A program made the position numbers and the translations under genes. From contig JALIHJ010000007.1 of NCBI GenBank assembly GCA_022984795.1, positions 62,001 to 126,000 on the forward strand: a DNA stretch of 64,000 nucleotides, given 5' to 3'. This stretch comes from Fabrea salina. Its lineage: Eukaryota; Ciliophora; Heterotrichea; Heterotrichida; Fabreidae. Positions 55,085-64,000 of this stretch are shown here, in pieces; the first letter of the stretch is position 1; every line of letters starts with the position of its first letter. The notes below the pieces were generated by a model. It was not told the origin of the DNA. It did no database searches and was given only the letters and a program-made list of their open reading frames with translations.

Positions 55085-56566
55085 TTAAAAGGCCTTCATC
55101 ATCATGTTTTTGAATTCTTCAAGGTCAACTTCGCCATCTCCGTTGGAGTCAGCTTGGCTGATAATTTCATTCCACACAGAGTCTTCAGCCAAAAGGTCGC
55201 CTCCCATTAGCTTCCTGAGCTCATTTGCAGAGATCTTGCCACTGCTGTCGTGGTCAAACATACTAAAAGCTGCCTCTAGGTTTTCTTTAGACAGCAAATT
55301 TTTCCTTTTTATGGTGGCTGTTACGAACTCAGAGTAGTTGATGTAACCGTTAGAATCAGAGTCTACTTGACTCATGATCTTTTCTACTTCTTCCTCAGCA
55401 ATCTCTAACTTCAAGTTAGCCGAAAAGGCCATAGCCAATTCTTCCCGGCTAATCTTGCCGTCTCCATTGGTGTCGAGTGCGTTGAAAGTGCTTGTAAGCT
55501 GCCTGGTTTCTTCTTTACTTAAGATTTGAGAACTTATAAAAGCCAACACTGCGTGCTGGAGCTTTTCGGTATGGTGGAAAGACCTTAAGCTTTCAATAGC
55601 TTCGATTTTAACTGCTTCGTCGACTTTGGGTGTAAAAGCGTTAGTTTTGAACCAGGGACACGCTAGTACTTCACTAGCTGAAGGTCTTTTCTTGGGGTCG
55701 ATTTTGAGCATGCTTTTAATAAGGTTTTTGGCTTCATTAGAAATAGTTGTCCAAACAGGATCGTTTAGCTTATAAGTTCCTTTTTCGACTTTCTGAAGGA
55801 TTTCTATGTCGTTGCTTCCGTTGAAAGGAGGTTTTCCCGAGAGCAAAGTGAACAGAATTACTCCACAACTCCAAATATCGCACTTCTCGTTATAGTTCTT
55901 GTGAAGAACTTCGGGAGCTATGTAGTAAACTGTTCCGTAGGCTTTAGTGAGTTTTTTGGAAGTCTCAAACAAAGTGCTGGTTCCAAAGTCAATTACTTTA
56001 AGGATAGAGTCGGGTTCGGCTTTTTCAAGCAAAAGGTTCTCGGGCTTAAGGTCTCTGTGGACTATTCCGTTTTCGTGACAGTAAGCTATAGCAGACACTA
56101 GTTGTTTAAAGAAGTGCGCAGCTATTTTCTCCGAAAGTCTTCTGCTTTTGAGAATGAAGTCGAAAAGTTCGCCTCCTTTTATGTACTCAGTTATAACGTG
56201 GTAACTTTTTTCGTCTTCGTAGAACTCGTAGATCTTCACTATGTTGGGGTGGTCAGTTCTTTTGAGGATGTCCACTTCTTGGAAAAACCTCGACTTCCCT
56301 CTCATGTCTGGAGTGATGCTTGTTTTTAAAATTGACTTCACAGCACGTACTTGCCGAGTAGGTCTGTGGGTTGCGATTCTGACTTGTCCAAAAGCTCCTT
56401 TTCCTAGACATGCTCCAATTCTGTAATCTTTAAGTATAGAATCGGTTTTACGGGACACAAACTGTCCGGGGTTTATAGGGACTTGTTCCTTAGTAGTTAC
56501 CCTCTTAGGCTGGTTTATTGAAAGGGTGCTTTGGACTTGCGACTTCTTGGATATAGAACAACCCAT
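55085..56566 (-). CDS. Calcium-dependent protein kinase (CDPK)
   Basis: This is a 493-aa protein. MGCSISKKSQ has myristoylation (Gly2) and palmitoylation (Cys3) sites. Kinase domain (~45-310): YRIGACLGKGAFGQVRIATH, YHVITEYIKGGELFDFILKS, NGIVHRDLKPENLLLEK, VIDFGTSTLF, YIAPEVLHKNYNEKCDIWSC. An autoinhibitory junction follows, then four EF-hands: DTNGDGKISREE, DSDSNGYINYSE, DHDSSGKISANE and DSNGDGEVDLEE, all with intact ligands. It transduces calcium signals at membranes; in ciliates, contraction and ciliary beating are plausible targets (inference). Confidence 0.97.
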   Translation of the reverse strand: MGCSISKKSQVQSTLSINQPKRVTTKEQVPINPGQFVSRKTDSILKDYRIGACLGKGAFGQVRIATHRPTRQVRAVKSILKTSITPDMRGKSRFFQEVDILKRTDHPNIVKIYEFYEDEKSYHVITEYIKGGELFDFILKSRRLSEKIAAHFFKQLVSAIAYCHENGIVHRDLKPENLLLEKAEPDSILKVIDFGTSTLFETSKKLTKAYGTVYYIAPEVLHKNYNEKCDIWSCGVILFTLLSGKPPFNGSNDIEILQKVEKGTYKLNDPVWTTISNEAKNLIKSMLKIDPKKRPSASEVLACPWFKTNAFTPKVDEAVKIEAIESLRSFHHTEKLQHAVLAFISSQILSKEETRQLTSTFNALDTNGDGKISREELAMAFSANLKLEIAEEEVEKIMSQVDSDSNGYINYSEFVTATIKRKNLLSKENLEAAFSMFDHDSSGKISANELRKLMGGDLLAEDSVWNEIISQADSNGDGEVDLEEFKNMMMKAF

Positions 56567-56587
56567 TGGATTTTATTATCTGTAAAC

Positions 56588-56899
56588 TTATTTATTTGTT
56601 TCTTGGATTTGAGTGAGTCTTTGAAGTATTTCTTCAGGTTTGGTGTCGTTTGAAATCTCTTCAATAACTTCTTCGTTTGAGTAAAGCTGCATTGTTGGCG
56701 TGACTTCTGGTTTAAAGTCCAGTTCTAGCTTCAGGTGAGGATTGTAGTACTTAATAAGCGGTGCTTTGGTTTTGTAAAAGTACCTGATGTTGTTTTCAGC
56801 CCACAAGTTGTAGGGATACCTAAAAACTATTTTAGAAAGGTTAGGAAGGTGCAGGGGGGTCTTTAAGAGTTGAGGGAGTTTATGGGTTGGCACTGCCAT
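56588..56899 (-). CDS. Mitochondrial ribosomal protein mS25/mL43-like (L51/S25/CI-B8 domain)
   Basis: This is a 103-aa protein. Blocks LSKIVFRYPYNLWAENNIRY, FYKTKAPLIKYYNPHLKLEL and VTPTMQLYSNEEVIEEISND follow the thioredoxin-like L51/S25/CI-B8 fold shared by mitoribosomal proteins and NDUFA2. The YNP-x(6) and central KAPLIKYYNP strands fit mS25 best. The cysteines of redox-active members are absent. It probably sits in the mitochondrial small subunit. Its start codon is 27 bp from that of the divergent Dim1 gene. Confidence 0.68.
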   Translation of the reverse strand: MAVPTHKLPQLLKTPLHLPNLSKIVFRYPYNLWAENNIRYFYKTKAPLIKYYNPHLKLELDFKPEVTPTMQLYSNEEVIEEISNDTKPEEILQRLTQIQETNK

Positions 56900-56926
56900 A
56901 ATTCTTTATGCTAACTCAGTAATTAA

Positions 56927-57809
<883 letters not shown>

Positions 57810-57826
57810 CTTAATCTTGATAAATA

Positions 57827-58525
57827 ATGGAATATAACTACACTACTGATAAAGCCTACGAGCTCACTCAAGAAGAAGCTCAGACGCTAGAACGGAAGTA
57901 CCAAGTTTACGAAAGAATAATAGGAAGGTACCCAGTTTCATTGGGAAAAGAAGCAAGCAAGCGCGACAGGGACACACTAAACTTAAGTTCAAGCACCCTC
58001 ACCTACGGGGAACTGGACTTTACCTCGATTGGGGAAATCTTTTATACAATAGAAAACCGCTACGGAAAAATAAAGCCGGGAGGTGTGTTTTACGACCTTG
58101 GAGCAGGCACTGGCAAAGGAGTGATTGCAGGGGCTCTGCTTCACAACTTCGAAAAATGTGTGGGCATCGAAGTCCTTGAAAGCCTGTACAACATTAGTTT
58201 GCAGATTCAGTCTGAGTACAACTCAGTCTTTTCTGAGGAAGCCAGTGGAGAGTTTTTAGCTAATGCTCCAGAAGTTAAGTTCTTAGTTGGAGATATGTTC
58301 GAAATCGGCTGGGACGACGCTGACTTTATCTTTGCAAACTCTACTTGCTTTGACATGGAGATGATGGCGCGGATTGCAGAGTGCCCTGTGAAGCCTGGAA
58401 CTTGGGCACTTACGCTAACTAAGTCTCTGAACTCTCCTAAGTGGAGGATTTTAGAGAGCATCAGGAAGAACATGAGTTGGGGAGAAGCGACTGTTTACAT
58501 CCAGCAAAGAATTGAGGACCCCTAA
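57827..58525 (+). CDS. DOT1-like histone-lysine methyltransferase domain protein
   Basis: This is a 232-aa protein. The class I methyltransferase core carries DOT1 blocks: LTYGELDFTSIGEIFYTI, FYDLGAGTGKGVIAGALLHN, CVGIEVLESLYNISL, VKFLVGDMFEIGWDDADFIF and ANSTCFDMEMMARIAECPVK (the DOT1 motif that follows N-x2-F). It is a compact DOT1 domain without extended tails. DOT1 proteins methylate histone H3 lysine 79, but short DOT1-like proteins of protists may have other targets. It starts 17 bp after Dim1 and precedes a ubinuclein-type gene. Confidence 0.8.
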   Translation: MEYNYTTDKAYELTQEEAQTLERKYQVYERIIGRYPVSLGKEASKRDRDTLNLSSSTLTYGELDFTSIGEIFYTIENRYGKIKPGGVFYDLGAGTGKGVIAGALLHNFEKCVGIEVLESLYNISLQIQSEYNSVFSEEASGEFLANAPEVKFLVGDMFEIGWDDADFIFANSTCFDMEMMARIAECPVKPGTWALTLTKSLNSPKWRILESIRKNMSWGEATVYIQQRIEDP

Positions 58526-58843
58526 CACATTAGTAATCTTAGAGTTGCTTTTAGTTTGTTATTAAGTAAACCAATATGAAGGGCTTTGGCAGTCCTAGAG
58601 AGTTTTTGGCTTAGAACCTAGCGTAAATTTGAATAATTTTTGGTAACTCACAATGAAACCAAATAAAAATGTTCACTAAAAAGCACACAAACCACCCCCT
58701 AAAAAGCCCTTAAACCAAGCACTGTCTACCAAAAGCAATCAAATGGCCTACTAAAAGTTATTTGCTGGAAAACAGAATAGGTTTGTCATATTTCCAACTG
58801 GAATAAAGATACTATTTCAATTTAAAGGCTATATAATTTTCTT
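58526..58843. other. 318-bp intergenic region upstream of the ubinuclein gene
   Basis: AT-rich, no credible ORF or RNA signature in either direction. It precedes the ATG at 58844 (TATATAATTTTCTTATG). Confidence 0.5.
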
Positions 58844-60004
58844 ATGAGTACACCAAACGAGCCATCCAAAACACCGCTACTCGAAGACTCAGCAAAAGCT
58901 ATAAAGTTGGAATTCGATATAAACCAGACCAAAGAAGTATCATACGTAGATCTGCTGGAATCCCAAATAGGTCCTCAAAAAGAACCTGAAGAGCCTGAGT
59001 CTCCTTATTCTGACATGGACCACTCCTACCCCGTCTTCATGCAAAACATCTTAGAACGCCTTGAAAAATATGGCCAGCTCGCCCTTACAGACCAAATAGG
59101 CAAGCACCGCAAACGCCCACGCAAAAATAGTTCTTTAGGGGGAGCTTCTGAGTTGGGTGACGAATACTACGACCTGGACGACCATTTCATTGACGACGCG
59201 GAAATTCAGTTCCAAGGAAACAAACAGGACTTTGAAAAGGCAGAGCAAGAAGGCTTCTATGCAGTAAGTCCTTGTGACATACAACTCCCCAAAAGCCCCA
59301 AAAAACCCACTAAGAAAAAATCCCAAAAAAAGCAAGCGGCACCCGAAGTTGTTTACAAAAGGAAATTAAAGGTCAATAACTTGCCTGATGAACCCAAAAA
59401 CTCTGTTTTGGACCTCAAAAAGATCTACGAAGAGTCCAAAAGCAAAGGAAACACCACTCCTTTCCCCAAAGGAGCTAACGACCTGCTTTTCAAGTTAGGC
59501 AAAACAACCAAAGACAATCCAAATTTGGATTTAGAAGAATTAGCTGAAATGATAGGAGAAGTCTGCAACCAAAAACCCCAAACCATGCTGAGAGCAATGG
59601 AAAAACTCCTAAAGCAAAACGACAAAAACGATGCCCAAAAAACCTTTAAGCACGCTAAAGACTCCTTCATCAAAAGAATTGCTAGTGAGTGCAAGTCTGA
59701 AAACTTCAGTTGGAACGAAGCTCATAGACAAGAATTAGAACAACTCTTTTTGTACTTGAAAGACTTAGTTGATCTAACTAATGAATTCAACCAGAAATAT
59801 TTAAAAAAGAGCCCTACTGAGGAAAGTCTAGAAACCAGACAGGAAAAACTCATAGGAGAAGTCAAAAAAGCCAACTCCAAACTCCAAACCATCGACCTTT
59901 TAGCTAAGAACTTGCCCTTAAGTCTCCCGGAAAAGTCAGTTCAGTTCGAAAAGACGCCGAGCTACGAAGAAAAAGACTTTTACTCAAGTCAAGAAACCCA
60001 CTAA
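58844..60004 (+). CDS. HPC2/ubinuclein-type HIRA histone-chaperone subunit
   Basis: This is a 386-aa protein. The Hpc2-related domain (HRD) at ~105-135 reads DEYYDLDDHFIDDAEIQF, the conserved Tyr-Asp-x2-Asp-x-Phe-Ile-Asp-Asp core that contacts HIRA/Asf1-H3. A Lys/Pro-rich linker (PKSPKKPTKKKSQKKQA) follows. A helical C-terminal half includes DLEELAEMIGEVCNQKPQTM and a possible ubinuclein middle domain (RMLEKLLKQNDK-type region ~245-330). It would deposit histone H3.3 independent of replication. In heterotrichs the macronucleus undergoes long regeneration, where such deposition may matter (inference). Confidence 0.8.
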   Translation: MSTPNEPSKTPLLEDSAKAIKLEFDINQTKEVSYVDLLESQIGPQKEPEEPESPYSDMDHSYPVFMQNILERLEKYGQLALTDQIGKHRKRPRKNSSLGGASELGDEYYDLDDHFIDDAEIQFQGNKQDFEKAEQEGFYAVSPCDIQLPKSPKKPTKKKSQKKQAAPEVVYKRKLKVNNLPDEPKNSVLDLKKIYEESKSKGNTTPFPKGANDLLFKLGKTTKDNPNLDLEELAEMIGEVCNQKPQTMLRAMEKLLKQNDKNDAQKTFKHAKDSFIKRIASECKSENFSWNEAHRQELEQLFLYLKDLVDLTNEFNQKYLKKSPTEESLETRQEKLIGEVKKANSKLQTIDLLAKNLPLSLPEKSVQFEKTPSYEEKDFYSSQETH

Positions 60005-60033
60005 TCTAAGCAGTTTAATATGAAGTATGTATG

Positions 60034-60254
60034 TCTAGTCAGGCCCACTTGCAAGCCAAAAGCTTATAAGCCAGTGGTCATCGCTCAATGACAAGCCGAA
60101 GCCTGATTGAGGTATCCCTTAGCAGCTGCAAGTGCTCGCCTCATCATCCTAGAGCGGGTTGTCGCCTAGTTTGCTGAAGCAAATGAGGAGAAATCACTAT
60201 AGAAGCGATCCTGTACGAGTACAGTCCTAATTCTAACTAGCTAGTCCCTTTTTT
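60034..60254 (+). ncRNA. Candidate structured non-coding RNA with Pol III-like T-run
   Basis: The 307-bp gap 60005-60311 has no coding frame but is rich in possible helices: CTAGT 60035-60039/ACTAG 60236-60240 (closing), TCAGGC 60039-60044/GCCTGA 60101-60106, CCACT 60045-60049/AGTGG 60073-60077, CCTCAT 60139-60144/ATGAGG 60183-60188, TTTGC-TGAA-GCAAA 60170-60183, and CTGTA-CGAG-TACAG 60211-60224. GCTC 60134-60137/GAGC 60152-60155 would form a pseudoknot with the fourth helix. It ends in T6 at 60249-60254. Transcription direction is inferred from the T-run. I could not match it to U snRNAs, SRP, RNase P/MRP or tRNA; ends are approximate. Confidence 0.42.
60249..60254 (+). terminator. T6 run, possible RNA polymerase III terminator
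   Basis: Six T residues directly follow the closing helix of the candidate RNA (ACTAGCTAGTCCC then TTTTTT), the usual Pol III arrangement. Confidence 0.4.
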
Positions 60255-60311
60255 ATATTCCTATTTGCGACATTTTTTTAAGGGACATTTCCAACTTACA
60301 TTAAATGCAAT

Positions 60312-61751
60312 TTAAACATTATACCTTCGTTGGTAAGCAGTAGCAGGCCTAATTAAAGGAGGACGTGAACTAGGAGAGGGGTCTTTTTGCCTTCTCTGTC
60401 CGTTTTGACCGTACCACTTCCAAATGTTTTCAAAAGTATGCGGAACTCTTGGAGAGTGCCGCGGCGACTCGTAAGTCCTCCTTCTGGGAGACAAACTAGT
60501 CATTGGCCTTCTAGGAGAAGCTGCTTGTGGAGAAACTCTGTTGAGTCTTCCTTTGTTAGCTACTTTTTCGAACTTCTTGAGCATGGAGTCGTCTCGTTTG
60601 ACTCTTTGCAGTCCTTCTGAAACTAGTTCGTCGAAGCTTTTGTTTTTGGAAAGTTTGGCGTTTTCGCGTTCTTCGAAGCTACGTTGTCGAGTGAGTTCTC
60701 TGCGGTAGTCTTTCAAAGTTTGTTCTTTTTTGGGAAAATTGTACTCTTCAAGTCTTTTTTGTTGTTCTTCCTTGAGTTTTTTCTGTCTTTCTTGTTCTTT
60801 TTCAAGTCTTTCTTCTCGTTCAGTTAGTTCTTTTTCTCTTTTTTCTAAAGCAGCTTTTGTTTCTAAGGCTTTAGAGTGCCTTTCTTTGAGTTTTTCTTCG
60901 CGTCTTTTGAACTCTGTGTGCGAGTCTCTGAGGTTCTTTTCTCTCATCCTTAACGACACAAAGGGGATTTCAAGTAGGTTGTCTACAGTAGGCCTTTTTT
61001 TGTGGTCAACTGTCAGCATCCAGGAAATTACTTTTTGCAGCTCTTCTGAGTACCTTTCTGGAATCCTGGAAACGTTGCCTGCTTTGATCTTGTTTGCAAG
61101 CTCAACGTGGTTCCTTGCTTGGAAAGGCGGGTACAAAGAAGCTATTTCGTACATCAAACACCCAGTAGACCAGATGTCTGACTTCTCGTTGTACTTAGTT
61201 TCGTTGATCTGCTCCGGGGACATGTAGTAGGGAGTTCCTACGTGTGTGTAAGCGTACAGGGACTCTTCGCCCATTATCTTACTTAAACCGAAATCTCCCA
61301 GTTTCACGTTCATGCTTTTGTCCAAAAAAAGGTTTCCGGGTTTGATGTCTCTGTGGAGAATCTTGGAACTCTCTCTTCTGTGGCAAGCCTGCAAGGCCAC
61401 AAGCACTTGCATAAAGACTTTCCAGATCACGTCTTCTGCAATGAAGTCTCTTTCCCGCCTGCACCTTTTGATGAGGGCTCCCATGTCGCCTCCTTCGCAA
61501 AACTCCATCACAATATACAGTCTGGTGTTTGGCTTGTCAATGATTCGGTCGTAGTACCGCACTATATTGGGGTGCCGCAATTCTCGCAGGATGTTTACTT
61601 CTGCAACTAGTTGTTGTTTTTCTTTTTCACGCATTTTGCCGTAGTTAATTTCTTTCCACACGAGCTCTTTGCCGTCTGATTTCCTCCTTACTTTGGCAAC
61701 CACTCCAAAAGAGCCTTTTCCTAGAGGACCTAAAACTTCGTATTTGTCCAT
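60312..61751 (-). CDS. NIMA-related (NEK2-like) protein kinase
   Basis: This is a 479-aa protein. Kinase domain (1-~270): YEVLGPLGKGSFGVVAKVRR, YIVMEFCEGGDMGALIKRCR (the EFC-x-GGD of NEKs), HRDIKPGNLFLDKSMNVKLG, DFGLSKIMGEES and THVGTPYYMSPEQINETKYN. The Arg/Glu/Lys coiled coil that follows (~270-370) is typical of NEK2. The C-tail is Arg/Ser/Pro-rich (SPRRRTYESPRHSPRVPHT). NEK kinases act on centrosomes, basal bodies and cilia. The kinase is intact, and transcription is tandem with PRMT5 (33 bp). Confidence 0.95.
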   Translation of the reverse strand: MDKYEVLGPLGKGSFGVVAKVRRKSDGKELVWKEINYGKMREKEKQQLVAEVNILRELRHPNIVRYYDRIIDKPNTRLYIVMEFCEGGDMGALIKRCRRERDFIAEDVIWKVFMQVLVALQACHRRESSKILHRDIKPGNLFLDKSMNVKLGDFGLSKIMGEESLYAYTHVGTPYYMSPEQINETKYNEKSDIWSTGCLMYEIASLYPPFQARNHVELANKIKAGNVSRIPERYSEELQKVISWMLTVDHKKRPTVDNLLEIPFVSLRMREKNLRDSHTEFKRREEKLKERHSKALETKAALEKREKELTEREERLEKEQERQKKLKEEQQKRLEEYNFPKKEQTLKDYRRELTRQRSFEERENAKLSKNKSFDELVSEGLQRVKRDDSMLKKFEKVANKGRLNRVSPQAASPRRPMTSLSPRRRTYESPRHSPRVPHTFENIWKWYGQNGQRRQKDPSPSSRPPLIRPATAYQRRYNV

Positions 61752-61784
61752 TTTAAATTAAGAGTTTTTTCAAAGTTTCCGAAC

Positions 61785-63551
61785 TTATATGTTCACGCCT
61801 ATCCAAAACTGCTCCCCGTTGACGTTTTGGATCCCACTTGTTTGGGTTAGGTTCTCTCTGTAGTAAACGCTGAGTTCCCACTCGTACCAGGCTTTGCCCG
61901 AGGAATTGCACCTCCAAATATTAAGCTCTACTTCACCCCTTTTCGCAAAAACTGGCTTTTTAATTGGGAAGTACATAGGAAACCATGAACACATGTCTTC
62001 AGAGTGTGTTTCTGGAAGAGTGCTTAGTTTCAAGTCCTTGTAAAGAACTGACTCAAAGTACCCAACGAATCCGTGCAAGGTAACTGGTTGTTCTACCTGG
62101 AACCTTAAGGACTTAAACTTTTCAAAAGAAGAGTTTGAAGGATACTCAAACGAAAAAACCGGCAAACTCCTGTCTACCTTGTAAAAGTTGTGCAGCATGC
62201 AAACGTAGGGTTGCTCTGGGTTCTTTTCACTCGTTACAGAGTTCACCCAGTTTTTGTGTGAAGAAATAGGCGAGGCGTAAGAAGTTGACTTGCAAGGAAT
62301 AGAAATTCCGTTTTCAAGTAGCAACCTTTCAATCCCAGCTAAGCACTCAGGCTCTAGCTCATTGTCGCCGAAGCTCCCGAGGAGTTCACTCACTACTATG
62401 TGGGCCTTTTCAGGAGGACTCCAGTTCCTCATGTCACAATGAACTACTTGGACTGAGTCCCCCCACTCCGAGAGTCTTAGGTTTTCTAAAGTAGCTACTG
62501 CATTAGGGTTTTTGTCCAGCGCGTACAGTCTAATGTTCCTTGACAAAGCACTTGCAGCCTTGATTGCAGCTTTAACAATGGGCCCTCTGCCAGCACCAAT
62601 TACCATAACTACCTCATAAGTTGGGTTGTCCTCTAAAGCTTTAGCAATTGCTTCTTCGTAAAGTCTGTACTTAACCGAGTCCTTTTCAAAGGCTTCATAA
62701 GTGTAAGATTCCAGGTTTTGCATAAGGGGCTGTAAGGGAGCTTGCAAGTAGTCCCAGTACTCATAAGAGAACTCTTCTATAACGCTGAGTTCAGGCTGCT
62801 TTCTGAACAAGTAAAAAATATAGTCTCTGTGCTTTTCGAGTTCTTCGGAGCTAATTGACACTGTGACTTTTTGTTTAAACAAATTCTGGAAAAACTCTTG
62901 GTTTTCAGGAGTTAAAACTGGAAAGCCGTGTTTGTTTAGAGTGAAGGCTTCATCTTTAACACACACCTGCAAAACAGGTTCTCCTAGCCACAAATTCTGA
63001 AGTTCAACTGGAAACTCTGTTTGGGACACCACAAGACTCACTCCTAAAGAAGTAGAAGGTCCCAGGACCAGCCTTAAGTTATTCCAGTTTTCCCATTCAC
63101 AAACATCTACTTCTATTACCAGCTTTTGATAGTAAAAACCCTGCTCTAAGTACTGATTAAGCACTCTGGCAAGGTTACTGCACTTCAAAGAAGGACAAGG
63201 AATAATTATGCTGTGCACTCCTACATAAATAGCCCAGTCGACTTGCTTCTTCAGGAACTGCTCAGCTTTAGTTCTTACAGTGTCTTCTTGGGACTCTAAG
63301 TCAAACCTGAAAGTGACTTTTCCTTGCACACAGTTGTTCCACTCGGTGCTTTGCAAAGCAAAGTCTGAAGCAACGAAAGGAGCTTTGGTTTCTAAGTCAG
63401 GATTTAGAACTTTGTGTTGGTTGAAAAGAGGGACTCTAATGTAGTCAAAGCGCTCAGACTTAGCACTGTTGAGTTGGAGTCTTATGTCGGTGATGCTTTC
63501 GAAGTCTTTGCCAATAAACAAGTTCCAAGGCAGGTTAGGCGAAGAAAACAT
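61785..63551 (-). CDS. PRMT5: Protein arginine methyltransferase 5 (PRMT5)
   Basis: This is a 588-aa protein. The N-terminal TIM-barrel part contains DYIRVPLFNQHKVLNPDLE and FALQSTEWNNCVQGK. The SAM-binding domain: PLQPLMQNLESYTYEAFEKD (with the PRMT5-specific Phe in YEAFEKD that favours symmetric dimethylation), VVMVIGAGRGPIVKAAIKAA, the double-E loop VSELLGSFGDNELEPECLAG, and the C-terminal barrel ending in EFWIGVNI-type residues. It is shorter in the N-terminus than human PRMT5. It symmetrically dimethylates arginines of histones and Sm proteins in nucleus and cytosol. Confidence 0.95.
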   Translation of the reverse strand: MFSSPNLPWNLFIGKDFESITDIRLQLNSAKSERFDYIRVPLFNQHKVLNPDLETKAPFVASDFALQSTEWNNCVQGKVTFRFDLESQEDTVRTKAEQFLKKQVDWAIYVGVHSIIIPCPSLKCSNLARVLNQYLEQGFYYQKLVIEVDVCEWENWNNLRLVLGPSTSLGVSLVVSQTEFPVELQNLWLGEPVLQVCVKDEAFTLNKHGFPVLTPENQEFFQNLFKQKVTVSISSEELEKHRDYIFYLFRKQPELSVIEEFSYEYWDYLQAPLQPLMQNLESYTYEAFEKDSVKYRLYEEAIAKALEDNPTYEVVMVIGAGRGPIVKAAIKAASALSRNIRLYALDKNPNAVATLENLRLSEWGDSVQVVHCDMRNWSPPEKAHIVVSELLGSFGDNELEPECLAGIERLLLENGISIPCKSTSYASPISSHKNWVNSVTSEKNPEQPYVCMLHNFYKVDRSLPVFSFEYPSNSSFEKFKSLRFQVEQPVTLHGFVGYFESVLYKDLKLSTLPETHSEDMCSWFPMYFPIKKPVFAKRGEVELNIWRCNSSGKAWYEWELSVYYRENLTQTSGIQNVNGEQFWIGVNI

Positions 63552-63557
63552 TATTAA

Positions 63558-64000
63558 TTATTCAGATAATAAAACATTTACCAAACTTTGCACGTTAGTT
63601 CTGCAAATAGGGCACCTGCTGTTGTGGTGGCTCCTCATAATGTTTGCACACTCTACGCACAAGCACATGTGAGTGCACGGAAGAACCAGGGTGTTTTTGG
63701 GGTTGGTCATGCAAACCACACACTCAGCAATCTCGTCCTCGTCAGAGGGGTTAACACTGGTTCCGTAGATTTCCTTCAAAACATAGCATTTATCTTGGTG
63801 AGTTAGTTTTTGCCTAATTACTTTTGGGCACAAAGAAGAACCACTTTCTTGGAACTTCACGTAGGTGTTTTCTATCAAGTTGGTGCTGTTTTGGGGCCTA
63901 ATTTCTATGATTAGTGGGTAGTTCACGCTGTTTTCAAAGGTGAGTTCTTCAAGCGAAAACTTGTCTAAGTCAAAGAACAGGTTTTCGGCAGGAAAAGACT
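63558..64000 (-). CDS. MGRN1/LUL-type RING E3 ubiquitin ligase, C-terminal part (cut by window edge)
   Basis: The frame is open to the right edge; visible upstream residues FPAENLFFDLDKFSLEELTF lead into NYPLIIEIRPQNSTN, as in the beta-rich domain of MGRN1/RNF157 and plant LUL/LOG2. The C-terminal RING is CVVCMTNPKNTLVLPCTHMC and CVECANIMRSHHNSRCPICR, a complete C3HC4 type for this family. In known cases it controls receptor ubiquitination at membranes. The N-terminus (possible myristoylation site) lies outside the window. Its stop is 6 bp from the PRMT5 start, in tandem. Confidence 0.88.
   Translation of the reverse strand, partial: SFPAENLFFDLDKFSLEELTFENSVNYPLIIEIRPQNSTNLIENTYVKFQESGSSLCPKVIRQKLTHQDKCYVLKEIYGTSVNPSDEDEIAECVVCMTNPKNTLVLPCTHMCLCVECANIMRSHHNSRCPICRTNVQSLVNVLLSE

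Overview
This is nuclear DNA of a ciliate, very probably a heterotrich of the Stentor/Blepharisma/Fabrea kind. The main evidence is a set of 15-nt spliceosomal introns. I could confirm five (in a MYB protein, an 81-aa putative mitochondrial protein, a mitoferrin, ribosomal protein L12 and a Trf4-type nucleotidyltransferase). All are GTA...AG, exactly 15 nt, with A at intron position 10. Gene content also fits a ciliate: EFHB, centrin, SPEF1, NEK, CDPK, an H+-pyrophosphatase and huge cysteine-rich surface proteins. UAA (mostly) and UAG end nearly all genes. UGA is almost absent, both as a terminator and within reading frames.

The window is very compact, with about 50 genes in 64 kb on both strands. 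Many neighbours are 1-30 bp apart. Two convergent pairs overlap by 4 nt through their stop codons (5167-5170 and 53692-53695), and one divergent pair has only 4 bp between its start codons (4525-4528). I see no tRNA, rRNA, CRISPR array or mobile element.

Layout. 1-8 kb: vacuolar H+-PPase (cut by the window edge), MYB factor, zinc-knuckle protein, Pol III subunit RPC11, EFHB, an intron-split small protein, EEF1A-type methyltransferase, C3orf33-like protein, CAP, a bacterial-type PARG and a C2 protein. 8-24.6 kb: coiled-coil/EF-hand protein, a degenerate mitochondrial carrier divergent from a mitoferrin with a Cys-rich loop, 14-3-3, RPL12, Rpn13, ankyrin/CAAX protein, Trf4-like nucleotidyltransferase, transketolase, IQ protein, Tim44-like protein and a C2H2 factor. 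24.7-38 kb: one 13.3-kb gene for a ~4,440-aa surface protein with a signal peptide, H-type-lectin-like modules, eight Cys-rich/LamG-like modules, a REJ-like region, a GPS-like motif and several membrane segments. 38-39.4 kb: the largest gene-poor stretch. 39.4-54.8 kb: two paralogous GPI-type Cys-rich surface proteins enclosing RING/CCCH protein, centrin, DYRK kinase, SPEF1, cyclin, zinc-finger factor, PP2C, SLC35F6 transporter and unknowns. 55-64 kb: CDPK, mitoribosomal S25-like protein, Dim1/KsgA, DOT1-like methyltransferase, HPC2/ubinuclein, a candidate structured RNA, NEK kinase, PRMT5 and an MGRN1-type E3 ligase (cut by the edge).

Three apparent coding lesions stand out: a frameshift in Dim1, a frameshift in the giant gene, and an in-frame UAA in the second GPI-type paralog. 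Each lies inside sequence that is plainly conserved on both sides, so assembly error, recent damage and recoding all remain open.
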